From NCBI GenBank assembly GCA_047495785.1, contig JBLDXI010000003.1, positions 3,658,001-3,722,000 of the forward strand: a stretch of 64,000 bases of DNA. The letters are read 5' to 3'. The DNA is from Lepidodermella squamata. Its lineage: Eukaryota; Gastrotricha. Below are positions 45,285 to 58,500 of the stretch, piece after piece. Made by a program: the position numbers and the translations under genes. The notes under the pieces are model-generated. The model worked only from the letters and a program-made list of their open reading frames with translations. It had not been told where the DNA came from and did not search any database. Position 1 is the first letter of the stretch; every line of letters starts with the position of its first letter.

Positions 45285-45465
45285 AAAACAGCAACAGCGC
45301 AGAATAGCAAAAGCGAAAAGCGATAAAACAGCGAAATTTTCTGTTTGCGACACAACAGCAAAAACACAATGGATCGTTATGTATAGTAATTTTCGCTTTT
45401 TGTGGCGAAATAAAAATCGCTGTTTTGTTGCGTTTGCTGTTTTGAGTATTTGCTGTTATGGCGGT
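45285..45465. repeat. small imperfect fold-back sequence
   Basis: Left side AAAACAGCAACAGCG...AAAACAGCGAAATTT is mirrored by right side AAAATCGCTGTTTTGTTGCG...TGCTGTTTTGAGTATTTGCTGTTATG. An open frame across it is a by-product of the repeats. Confidence 0.5.
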
Positions 45466-46181
45466 CTGCCCTGATTGATTGATCAGTAAATGAGCCTTGC
45501 TATCAACACCTTGAAATCTCTACCATGACCAGACATCAAAAACTACAATTTCCTAAGAGAAGGATGAAAAATTTGTTAATTTGACGACGCTGTGGTTTTT
45601 GCGATGTCTGAATTTCGATTTCGGCCTTGAGCGGCCGTGAAAGGGTTAAATGCTAATACAGCTTGATTTCTCGAATTAAAATTAGGAATAATTATTTTCC
45701 GTTCGAAGCAAGAATCGACGAGCGAAATTGAGAAATATTTTCGGATGAACACGCTAAAAAAATAAATGTTTATTACACGCTGAGATTCCTGAACAATTTA
45801 ATTAGGCGTCAAACCTCAAATTTTGGCTTCTCACATTTTTCCAGATGTTTTCTCGATGCTAACAGCTTCATTCGAAAATCGTTTGCGGCGTTTTACTGGA
45901 TCTATCATTGGTAGCAACCGCAGACAACTCGTTTCCTCTTGGAATCGCTCATTTTATATAAAAAATCAAACTCGTCATTTTTTAGGTGTTTTCCTTCTGA
46001 TTTATTATTTCAACAAATTTTTCGTCAAAATGGCGTATAATAATCGTAACAATAATAATAATAGACTTCTTCTGAAAAATCTGACAAAGCTCGGAGAGGT
46101 TACCAAAAAAAACATCATCATTTTTTCTCATCTGCAAATAACCGCAAAAAATGTTAGTAGCAATAATTCCAAGCTCTCATC

Positions 46182-46205
46182 TATTCAATCAATCAATCAA
46201 TCAAT
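46182..46205 (+). repeat. (ATCA)n microsatellite
   Basis: Six consecutive ATCA-type units directly readable in the sequence. Confidence 0.85.
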
Positions 46206-46540
46206 CGGCAGGTGTGCGGTTAGCAATACATTATTATAAAGGGAGGATTCTTCGAAAAAAAAACAAGGCTCCTTTTTCGATCAAACAAACCAAATTTCGC
46301 ATGCAGAGCTCCGTCGAAATAAAAGAGATAACGCACTCTTCACCAAAAGCAGCATGCTGCCAGAAAGTACTCTAGTAATTTTTGGTAAATCGAATACTAC
46401 CGCGCGGGTAAATCTTTTTCTATAGATATTTTCGTTCCACTTCAAAAGCAAAAAATCTGGCCGTAATAGTAACGAATTTATAAACACCGCGAGCTCTGAG
46501 ATTGAGCAATTATATCATGCACGCGATCGAATCTGATGCT

Positions 46541-49500
46541 TCAAATGTCGTGAATGGTCACCGCCGCCGGGTCGTAGTACAGCTGCGACGGCGTGCGACC
46601 GTTGTTGTTGTTGTTCCCATTCGATTGGCCATTGCCACCAGGTAGAGACTGGCCGTACGGCATCGTGTTGCTCGAGTAGGCGGACATTTGTTGAGGTGGC
46701 TGTTGGCGGAAGTTGTTGTTGTTGTTGTATGGTGTCGAGGTGTTGGCGTAATTCGAAGACGAAGATGGCCCGTAGTAGCCGGGCGTAGTCGGCGGCGCCA
46801 TTCCTGGACCAGCCATACCAACAGTTCCTGAAGTAAATGAAATAATTCAACAAATTAATAGACAGTCGTCATAAAAGAAGAGACAAACGAGAAATATCAG
46901 TAAAAATGTAATAAAAATTAATGCAATCACCATGTGAAAAAAATCATTAAATCTTTTCAGTCAGAAAAATCAGGAAATTTTAAGGATTTTTTTTATCAAC
47001 TCAATTTTTTCCATAAGTTCGCAATCATTTTCCAATTTTGAAATTTTGAAATGTTTCAAAATATTTTTGAAATTGAACCAACCGGAGATATTTCCCATTC
47101 TTAATCCGCAATTTTACCGAACAAATTTAAAATTTACCGAAAAACCCCGAAATAACCTGGATGGTAACTGGTTCGGTAATTTTCGGTATTTCACCCATTT
47201 GAACATAATTTCTCGGGATTTTCAAAATCCCACTGACAAGCGACATACTTGATTGCCATTCTCGTGTTATTTCGAATTTATGTTGGCCATGGGAAGTGAC
47301 TTTGCCTCTCATTTAGCCTTTCTAGCCCCTTTTTCGTGTATTTTTCATGTTTTCGATTATTTGGGACACGCTGAGTAATCTCAATTTCATCGAAAAATAG
47401 TAGTCGAAGCACTAAAACAAAGCTATTGAAAATCCTTTACGCCGCAGCCTCAAGCAAAATTCCTTGATAAATCGTAATTCACCTGATTTTTTCAACAGCC
47501 ATTTCGCGCGATAAAACCTACAATTTCTCCACCAAATTCAGCCACCAATAACTACCGAATTCATAAATAAAGGTCGCACTTCATGGTTTAATATGGCTCT
47601 AAAATCAATCAGCCATATGAAATTAAAAATTATTAAAATAAATAGGGCGGAAATCAGAGGAAAATCTAACTTGATATGAAAAGATTTTCATCATTGGACA
47701 TTGATTCGGCAGGAAAATGCGTTTAACTTTTAGTTTATACATTCAGGTTATTGCATTCAGGGGCCGTGAATTCAATTAGGGCTGAATGCTGACAGCTGAG
47801 TAGGAGGTCATCGCACAAGAAAACGACTGAAAGAGTCGCGCAATTATTGAAATTTAACTCAAATTTTGAATTTTCAGCATACACGAAGTCTACATTTGAT
47901 GATAAAAAATGACAAACCTCTAGAGCGAGGAACAGTGCCGCCGAAAGGTGTATTCGCCGCCAAGCCGCGTCTGTTCGCCCACTGTTGCAAGTACTCGTCA
48001 TCCTCCGACGTCTCGGACGTGTCCGACGAGAAGTGTTTCACGAGGTTGGACATGGCCGACGTGACCGAGTCAGCCGCGGACAACAGGTCGTTGCGCAGCG
48101 CCCACACGGACGGCGCCTGGCCGCTCGAGCCGTCCGGCGTCATCGCCATCGTCGGCGTCACATTCGAGCCGGGCAGCAGTTGCGGCTGCGCCAGGTACCC
48201 GCTGCTGTCGTACATCAGCGACTGCGACTGCCGGGCTGACAGCGGCAGGGGGACCGTCGTGTTGCCGGATTTCAGCGCCGCCATCAGCATTTCGAGCTGG
48301 CGCATCAAATCTCGCCGTGATTCTTGCAGCGCCATCATGCGCGCCTCCAGGCCGTCCTTGTGCTGGCGCAGGGCTTCGAGCTCGGATGATACCATGTTGG
48401 GCTGGGGCGGGCCGAGGGATGGGTCGTAGCCGGGGTCGTCCATAGGGATGCCGCCGCTTCGCGCTACGGCCGAATTGGCGGCTACAACGGCGGCGTCGCG
48501 TTCGTGGCGTAGTCGCCGGATTTCACGGGCCATTTCGCGATTTCTCGCCTCGAGTTGCTCCAATAGCCGCCGCCGTTCTATCGCTTCGTTGTCGTCGATA
48601 AAATTGCTATCAGGACCTAATTGAAAATTTCCAAAAATTAGCCATCAAAAATGAAATATTCAAAAAATCTTGAATAAATTAGCAAATTTCAGACAACGAA
48701 TCATGAGGGAAAAGCTATTTGAGACCTAAATCAGCCTAAATATAACAAATTGGTAGGTTAGAAGCGCTCCCATTTTCTAGAATCCACTAAAACAGCATAA
48801 AATTCATAAAAAAAAAAAAAATTTTTATCCTCCAGCCTTACAAAATGAAATTTAAATTTAAATCCTGAACAATTATATTTCGGGTTTCAGCTAGCAATTC
48901 GATGCTGCTGTGCTAGAAATATTTGAAAATTTTTGACAATATTAATATTATTTGAATCCCAATTTCTCCTAAGCGATCCTAATTCTAAGCGATAGATCTA
49001 ACTTTCAGCTATGGGCAGTCAGTTTACGAGTTATACTTCGCAATTCAGAGCCGATATCGATTCCAAGTATCGATTTTACAAATCAGTGATTTTTCCCCTA
49101 TCGGAAGTTTTGGAAGCCAACATTTCAAATTTTTCTACCTAGTTGATAGTATCAGGTAGCTAATACAAAGAATCCCATGGTCAGCATCGATGGAAAAAAT
49201 TCGAATTTAGAAAAAGATGGAAAATTTCGAGAAACAACGCTCAAATTCATTTTCGGAGCCTCTATTTCAGTTTTGACCCGAGAAATATCCAACATCTCTC
49301 TTTTATTGAAAAATTAAGACGATACTTTTTGATAAATTTTGATTAATTTCAGAATAATCCGAGAATTAAAAAATGACAAATAAATCAATTTTAGGATATA
49401 TAGCATTCAAAATTTACATTTTTGCTATACCTATTATAAGAATTTTTCCCAAATTTATTTCGATGATGATTTTGCGAATTTACTGCCGAATTCTAAAATT

Positions 49501-52500
49501 GATGATTAGAAAGTGCACTTACTGTCTATTGTTTGGATCGAACTTCCGTGCTCGGCAACTTCCGACGAGTAGCCCATCTGCGACGAATATTGTTGGTACT
49601 GATATTGCTGCTGATATTGATGCTGCTGAGCAGTAGGCTGTTGCTGTTGTTGCAGCTGCTGCGACGACGGCGGCGGGGCCTGGCCATTGTTGTAAGAATC
49701 ACCGGCGTCTTCCTGGAAGTCGCTTTCCTCAACCGCCAACCTCGCCGCATACCTCGCTATCAAATTGTGCTCGTCATCGACAGCCCTAGATACGCGAAAA
49801 AAAATCGAATAATTATAAAATCAATACAAAGAAAAATTAAACATAAGAGAAAAAATAGGGAAATATTTATCAAAGCAAAAACAAATACATGGAATATCGA
49901 AATAAAACTTCGAAATCAAGTGCAATCATCAAAGTTTACGAAGAATCAAGAAGGGCATTGAAATTTACATCATATACTGCCTCCGATGGTAACTTTTCGA
50001 AAAAAACGCGAAATTTTCTTCTTAAGGCGGATTTTATTTTTAAATTTCAACTCACCCTTGACTTGACGCAGGCTTCATCGTTTGGTTTGCAGGCGAAGTT
50101 TGCCGCTGGTTGGCTTGGCTCATCGGCCGAGACTGCGGCGGCATAGGCGGCGGCGGGTGGACGAGTCGAGGCGTGGCCGGTCTAGAAAAGTGATCAGACG
50201 AACTGTTTTTAAGCAGTGGCAAGTTGGCGTATTCGCATTCTTCCTCCTGTTCATTCGCATTAGTTTTCGAACGTTTATCAGCGCCACAACCGCAATGATT
50301 ACACTGGCAAGACTTGCTCATGTTAGGCAGCAGGTATCACAACCAGGTGCCGCTCTATCATCATAATAGCGGGTTCGATGCGCGAAAAAAATCGGCGGCG
50401 GTCGGTTGTATATATCAAAAAGTGGCCGTGCTCAATTTTGCAATAATAACATTTCTTGGCGTAATATTATCATAAAGTGTTTTGTCATGTGGTTTTATAG
50501 GTACTTGCTACTTCAATATTAAACAGCCATTCCTGTGCGCGCGCGCTGCTGTAATATATTAGAGCGAAGGAGCGGCGAATCACAGATACAGCGGGGCGAA
50601 CACATAGTACATGACGAAAATTGACTGAGTCGCGCGCGCAGCAGTACTGATAGTAATAGTAATAATAACAAGTGCACTAATACTAAAATGCTGAAAAATT
50701 TGTAATCAATATGCGGCCAAGCGACTCGACCTCACGCCGCGTCTTTTTGCGCGATTTATAATATACAGGCTCCGGCGCAATAAATCCGCGGTATTTTCGA
50801 GGACAAATATAGCATCATGTTTGCTTATTATCATAGAAAAACCCCTATAATAACGGTAATAAATCGCCGTTTCGATGTGAAAAATTGATTGATATATAAG
50901 GCTAAGCAGTTTTTTCGACAATCTCTTGAAATAATTGCGAATTTTCGCGCCTGTATATTTACACTTTTTTGCAGGCGATTATTAGCGAAAAAAAATCGAC
51001 AAATATCGACAGTCTAGACGTCGCGCCGATATGTGCCGCAAACAAAGGTGTAGTATAAAGGCCTCGTGTTAATGCGGGGTAAACTTTCGTGCCGGGCTTT
51101 TTCAATGGCGCCTGCTGCTGGTCTCCGGTGGGCGCGAAAATTTAACAGCCTCATGTCGAAAAGTTTGGCCACCAGCTTCCTCTCACATGACGATGGGACG
51201 AAGCAGGCACGGAAGCAAATGTCAACCGATCGACCTAATGCTGGATTAAAGCCACGACGAATTTTTTATTAAGATGAATTATCTACGTGTTCGAAATTTT
51301 TCGACAAAAAGTGCGATAATATTATGCGACTACTATAGAGAGAGCGAAGAATGACGTAATATGCAACATGATTGTGCCATGAAAGTGTCACATTTTGTGA
51401 TAAATTGCTGTTCGAATAAAGTTTTCGATTCATCCTAATTACCAGCTTCATATGAATCCAACCTGCTTACACCGAAATAAATCAGAAATTCAAATTTAAA
51501 TTTTAAATTTAAATTTATTCAATTAATATTTTAATTATTCGGATTTTTTCCAAATATGAAAATTTCTAAATTTTTCATTTTTATTTTTTATCAATTTTTT
51601 ATCACACGTATATCAGCCAACTATAAGCGTTCAGATAGTCCTATAATAGCCGACATAGATAAGATTATGGCTGTGACCTTTTAAAGCACCACAGCATTTT
51701 CGTTCTATATTATACTTTTCCAGATGAGAAAATAATTATGTCGAAAATTTTACTAGTTTCACGGTTGAAATTAGTTACAAGATCGCATTCAACCGCCGGT
51801 TATTTTTCGTCTGATGCAAAAAAATGGCTGGCTCGTGAAGTTGCGAAATTCGACCCATCCGTTCCGGTTGAAAAAGCCGTCACCCCGCCTACAAGTTGGT
51901 ACACCACGTCGACCTTCTACGAATTTGAGCAGAAAGCGTTATTCAACACTAACTTCTGGGCTGTCGAATCGGCGCATCTTCTCGAGAAGCCGAACGATTT
52001 CGTTACGGCTAAAGTCGCGTCTGAGCCTTATTTGATATCAAATACAGGCCAGGGCGAGTCGCCGATTCGCGCGTTTTTCAACGTTTGCCGGCACCATGGC
52101 ACGAAAGTTGAGTGGAAGGAGTGCGGAAATTCCGGGTCATTTAGCTGCCCATACCACGGCTGGACTTACGATACGAGTGGCAAGTTGATAAAAGCTACTC
52201 GGTTGAGGAGCATCGAAAATTTCCAGGCTAAATGCTACGGCCTGGAAGAGGTCGATACTTTCAGCTACTGGCCGACAGTTTGGGTCAAACCAGGCCGGGA
52301 AAATGCGAAAAATCAAATCGCGCCGAGTTTGGATGCGAAATTAAAGGCGTTGGGCTATTCTGTCCCGTTGAGTGGGAAAAATTTCGAGCATGTCGGCAGG
52401 CGCCTCTACGATTTGAAATGCAATTGGAAGGTCTATGTCGACAACTACCTGGATGGCGGTTATCACGTGAATTACGCCCATAAAGCCCTAGCAAGCCTGC

Positions 52501-55500
52501 TTGATGCAAATTCATACAAGTTAATTTTAATTTAATTTATTTTTTTTTTAATTTAAAATTTCAATATGACTTATGATTTTATTCAATTTTAATTTTAATT
52601 TTCAATTTTCAATTTTCATAAATTCAATTTAATTTTTCCCATTTTTTCAGAATTGAAGCTCATGACGAAAATTCGTTGTATCAATGGTCGGTTCAAACAT
52701 CAGGCGGAAGTGATAAAAATGGGCCGGAAAATCGAATCGGAAAAGGAGCCGGATATTTTCATTTATTTCCGAATGTTATGTACAACTTTTACGGCCCATG
52801 GCTTGATTTGAACTACGTCCTGCCAACCGGGCCCGAAAGCTGTCAAGTGCTATTCGACTGGTTTGCCGATCGCGAATTTCTCGCACGACTCGACGCGCCA
52901 ACGCGCAAAAATACAATCGCGCAAAATCTGGCGGATAGCGATAAAGTGCAACAGGAGGACGTTGAGTTGTGCGAACGCGTTCAGGAGGGCAATCGGTGCT
53001 CGTCTTTCCAGGCGGGCAGATACGCGCCCCGCGTCGAGACACTCATGCACGCGTTTCACAAACGCCTTGCGGCAGAATACGCAAAACACATTGATAAACT
53101 CGCTTGAACAAAATCGCGTTGATTTTTATAATAAAAATGATCGAATGGAAGCAGGAGGAAGAATGCATAAATGCATAAATTACAGGGTTCCAGCACTAAA
53201 ATTGAAGCTCCAGCACAAGACCTTCCCAGACTATGTTTTTTCGATTTGAAATTTTTTAACCGAATATTACGCCCAATTTGCGATAATAGTGGTCAAGTTA
53301 AGAGTTATGCTTCAGACTACAGAGCCGATATCGATTTTGCAAATCAGTGATTTTTCCGATATCAGAAGTTTTTGTAGCCAAAATTGAAAGCATGTCCAAC
53401 TAGCTGATGAAACCAGGTAGGCAAAATAAAAATGGTCCTAATACCTTTCGCTGAACAAAATTTCATCCATTTTATTTGCAAAAAATGTCTTTTCAAATTT
53501 TTGAGAATTTGATGATTCATCATAAATCGAACAAAATTAGTGAAAAATTCCGCGGGTTTTTCTTTTTGAGTACAAGGCTTAATTGTGATTGAAAAAAATT
53601 ATCCGAAAATTTCACTTAAATATTACAGTCAAATTTTGAAATTTGGTTCAGATAAAGTGGATAAAAATTCCAAGACCGAGTATGGCATCAAATCGATTCA
53701 AGAAAAATCGCAAAATAATCGCAAACATTCAGTGCCAGGGTGCCTAAATTTAGCGCTGGAACCTCAGTTTTAGCGATGAAACTATTTATAACAATTTTTT
53801 TTATTAAGGAGGACTTACACAATGTGTTTGATTTCAGCTTCAAGGTGACTCGGAGCGGCGATTGGTTCGAAAAGCTCGCCCAATTCGTTGCCGTGGTCGT
53901 AGAAACTAGGCGCGGCGTTCGACGACAGGCCAGCGCATGTGACAACGCTCGACCGGCCAGGTACGCAGGCGAGTGATCGGCGCAGACTTTCGCCGAAATT
54001 GCGCGCGGGCGACACGTAGCTTGTGTGTTCAGTCAGGCGGTGTTGCGCCGAGTGGCCGCCGCCTCGCGCGTGGGCCGAGGCGCCGGGCAGGTGCGGCGCG
54101 GCCTGGGAGCGGCCGCGCCAGAAGCAGTCCTGGCAAAAGTTGACGCCGTCGCCGCCGCCGAGCGACGCCGGGCAGTCCTGGCAGTGGTAGCGCAGGCCTG
54201 AAAACGATTCGCGACCACAACCAGCACATCGGACGGGGTGAATAGCTTGAAGAAAGAAATCAATTTAAAATCGCGAAAATTCAGAGAAAAACTCGGGACT
54301 AACTGTGTTCAGCAGCAGCAATACGATGCATAACCGGCAGCCATAAGAAAGGGCCAGGAGCAGCTTGAGACTGAAGGCGGGATACAAATTCGTTAGCAGT
54401 TGCACCATGTCCGTCCGAGCCAGGCTGAAAAAATTATAAAAAATTAGTAATGAAAAAATCAATTAAAATTGTCCACATTGTTTGGAAAATCTGGCCTAAA
54501 AATTGATTTTTTTCTAATTAGAATCCTCATTAAAAACAAAATTATGGTCACTAAAAATTCCGGATTTTGACCTAATTTTCTCTGACTGAAATTCCCAGAA
54601 TTTATTTGGCGCCAAGTTTTTTTGAAATCAATTCGGAAGAAGACATTTTCCCAACGTCTAAACCCAGCTCTAGCTATAATTAAAAAATATTGCTCGGCAT
54701 TATAATATTGCTTTTAATTATAGTCCTAATATTGAGTTGGAGGTCAACGGCTAATTTATGAAAAAAGTAGAAAATTGCCGGTGGCCAATAAAAAAGTATG
54801 TAATAGCGAGTGGTAATAATCGATGAATGACCTTATAAGGCGGGCATTTTCGGAACATTTCCGGCACCGACATGATTTTTTCCGGCGGGTTGTTCGAAAA
54901 GTTAGCATTATTCAAATTGCTGCTACTCGTGCTACACTGATGATGGCTCGGCGCCGAACACGGCATAGCATGAACCTGGCCGTTTTTCTGATAGTTAGCA
55001 CCACTAAACGTGTACGACCTGTGGACACTGGCCGAATTTTGAGGTAGGCAAAAATCGTTAGATTGATATTGCTCGCAGTTATTGTTAAGGCTGCGATCTG
55101 AACAGTAAGGACACGACGAGGAGAATGACTGGGACGAGCACGAAGCCGCCGCGTTATCGGCGACCTGCGTCGACGTCGATGACGCATCATCGTCATCCGA
55201 GGCTACTTTCGGCGGCCAAGTGGCGGCCGAGTGGTAATAGGCCGGCGTCCAGTTATCGTGACTGAAATACGACGCCATTAAGGAGGCGTCATTTTTTCGG
55301 AGTAGTTGAATAAAAAATTCCAACTTTTTTCGAATTATAAAATGAGAAATAAAGCCGTTTCTTATTAGCACTTGAACAAATATAATATTATATTGAGTAA
55401 ATCTTGGCGTGTTATTTGACTTAGAGATGGCGCTGAAATTGATCGGGCGATAATGCGCATTGCATACATAGAAAAAAATTAAGTGAAGCTATATATTATA

Positions 55501-58500
55501 ATAGTTAGTCGGCCTATAATGTCGAACTAATAGCTCGGCCTTAGAGAGCTGAGCGGAAAAGGCGCCGGCGCGCAAGTGCTATTTTTGTAGAGTTGGCAAA
55601 CTGCGAGCGAGCGCGCCTGCCCGGATGTGTGGCGCCGTGCGACAAAAACGCGCGAGCCAAGGGCATTTCAACACTGCGTGCGCGAAAAAACCGGGTACTA
55701 GCGCGCGCGCGGAAGAAAATAAATACAAAATAAATATTGGACAATAATTTTTACGACATTACAGGCTGTCAACTCGACTCATCGAGGATGTGCGCATAGT
55801 AATAATAATAATTCGTTGAGAAATTAAAATCGTCCCTGATCGCAGGCGCAAATCATTACTATTATTATTTAGAGTTCTATTATTTTTCTAGTTATTATTA
55901 CGTTAAAAATTAGGCTGCTCGATGGCGGTATTGATCGCGTCGCCTGGCGAAACAATCGTCGCGCGCGGCGTCAAAATGTCAAAAATCATTAGCCACGCAA
56001 TTATTCGAAGCATTCCTGCGTCCATTAATGCAACACCGCACTGATTGGTCTCAACTGCCCCGGAAACGTCTCATTATTGTTTACAAGTTTTTCGCGCCGG
56101 GATATGCATAAATAAAGGATAAATGATTAATAATTTCACAGGCCTTTTAACCAGTGATATTACTTTTCGTAAGATTCGATGGATTCTAAATCGATAAAAA
56201 TTTCCTTTTTGTCGCAAATTCAACGAGGCAACAGCTAATTGGTACTAGAAATTCAGCGAACCGAAAAATCAGACTTGGTAATTGATATGGGCCAAAGATT
56301 TTCGCTTAATCATGCAAGTATAGAGTGATAATGGATTAATTTCGGACCGTGAAAAATCGCCAGTGCACGAAAAATTTAAAATTTTCGGCCTATTTTTGAT
56401 GTCTTCGTTATTTGTGTTACTTCCGTAAGTCTGCTCGGTGGGAAAAATATCAGAATTTTTGAATAGGATTCGGGTTTCACAGGCTTAATAAGCATTGAAA
56501 ATTCTTCCCGAAAATGAAAATTGAGATAAAAAGTTGTCGATTTTACAGTGAATAAAAGATGAAATAATTAATTACTTACCGGATCACCGAAAACTTGTTT
56601 AGCCAGCAGCCCAGGGGTGGTCGGCAGCGTCATGTCATCGACCTCGGCCGATTGCGACGACGTCGAGCCAACAGCTGTCGTAGAATGCGTCGAATACACC
56701 ATTACGGACGCACCCATTGTCGCCGGAGCACCCATGGGCGCTAGCGCAGCAGCTAGACGCGCGAATATGCGTGCGCATTGGTCAAATTTCTGCGGCACCA
56801 AACGCCGCCGTTGACCTGATGGCAGCGTATTCGTATTATTGCCTTGTTTTTTCGATCCTAAAAAATTACACAACAAAATTAGAAGAAGCAAAAGAAAAGT
56901 AAAAATAATTCAAATTAATTTCAAATTTCAAAATAAAAAATCCACCTTAATCGAAGTTTAAAAGCGTCATTCGACTTATTGCAAATTTATGACCAGCTAA
57001 AAGTGGTGAAATTTGATCTTCAAATTCCTCTAAACGAGAAACGAGGTTCCAAAATAAAATAAACAAATTAAGATCTCTTCCTAAAATTTTAGATAAAATT
57101 TAAAAATTTACAAGACCATCCTAATCAATTAAGAAAGCATCGATTAAAATTCTGATGCGAATATAATTTGAAAAGAAATTTACCTATCAAATCAGGTGGG
57201 TTGTTCTGGTTATTGCTAGTTTGCATCGGCTGCCAAACAGCGGCGGCCGGGTCTTGAGACGAGCAGATCAGCGAGAAGATGTACTTGAGCTTATCGGTTA
57301 GCTTCGCGCGGCTCATCACCGCTAGCGAGACTTTGAGGGCGAGCAGTGGGATGGCGCCGGCGCCGTCTTTGTCGAAAGTCGCCGCTAGCCAGCTCATAAC
57401 TGTCGAAGCGCTGTACTCGACGCAGACCTGTTGCGGCAGGCGTTTGTTCAGATCGCTGAACATGCCCGTTAATAGGCCGCCCAACTGCTGCAGCGTAACC
57501 ATCGTATCGCCGTCCATTTGCGTCAGGTGAAAATCTCGAAACGCCTCGATGACATTCCACAGATCAACCAAAATCACTAGAAAAAGCAAAAAATAAAAAA
57601 AAAATTGAATCAAGGTCACAATTTTCTCAGTTTTAGAAATTAAATTTTTTTAGAAAAAACCATTAGTTTAGGGTTCCTGTGTTAAATTTGAGCCTCCGCC
57701 ATGAATAGATTAAATCTTTTGAGCTTCGAGCTAGATTCAGCTATCATGTCTAACAGATAGATCTCAATATTACGAGTGATTTCGCTATCAGATTTCATTG
57801 CACGAGTTAAACCTCAGCTTGAAGAGCTCAAATCGATTCCATCCAAGTATCGATTTTACAAATCAGTGATTTTTCCGATAATATAAGCTATGGAAAACAA
57901 AACTGAAATTTCTCTGCCAAACTAGGGTACCAAGTAGCTAAAATAAAAATCCTAGGAAAGAGGAGAGCATCAGTATCGAAATCGCAAAAAATCGGAGAAT
58001 AGGGTGCCAGGACGCTTAGATTTAGTACTGGAACCTCGAGTTCGATAGTGGAAATATTTAGGCCCAATAATTCATAGGAGAAGAATCCATCGAAAATTCT
58101 TCAAATTTGAATCTATCGATATTTGATCGAAATTTGATCGAAATTTGAAATTTGGAAATAGGAAAGACCCCGTGGTGACAGAGAAAATCTTGAGCTTACG
58201 ATTTGAGCGCTTTTGGATGAATCTGAGCTTGCTAGCGGTTCGATAGACGGCGAACCGGATCGCGTCCAGGTTCTGATCGCGCATCTCCTCCAGCAACTGC
58301 AGCATCGTTACGTAGCGCGGCCGGTGGTGGTGATGATGATGAGCTAAAGAGTAGGAACAAAAAATGAATTAAACTCAAATACAGCCTAATAAATAATTCA
58401 ACCCTCGAAAACGTAACAAAAATCGTGACTATTTTTTGCATTTGATTTAAAAATTAGAATAAATTAGGCGAATCGATAAAAAATGCGCCATGTATATTTA

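Larger units (their letters stand above)
44357..46540. other. intergenic region between LicD copy C and dystrobrevin
   Basis: No gene recognised. It includes a small fold-back sequence (45285-45465) and a microsatellite of ATCA units (46182-46205). The 3' region of dystrobrevin begins at its end. Confidence 0.5.

Noticed and set aside
45271-45474. Plus-strand ORF of 67 codons
   Set aside because: It lies wholly inside a fold-back sequence and reads its repeats.
54033-54263. Ala/Arg-rich ORFs antisense-frame to the dystrobrevin ZZ exon
   Set aside because: The neighbouring frame encodes a complete ZZ zinc finger; these are out-of-frame readings.
54265-54462. Hydrophobic minus-strand ORF resembling a membrane protein
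   Set aside because: Another frame of the same exon encodes FLWLPVMHRIAAAEH, the conserved dystrobrevin segment, with fitting splice sites.
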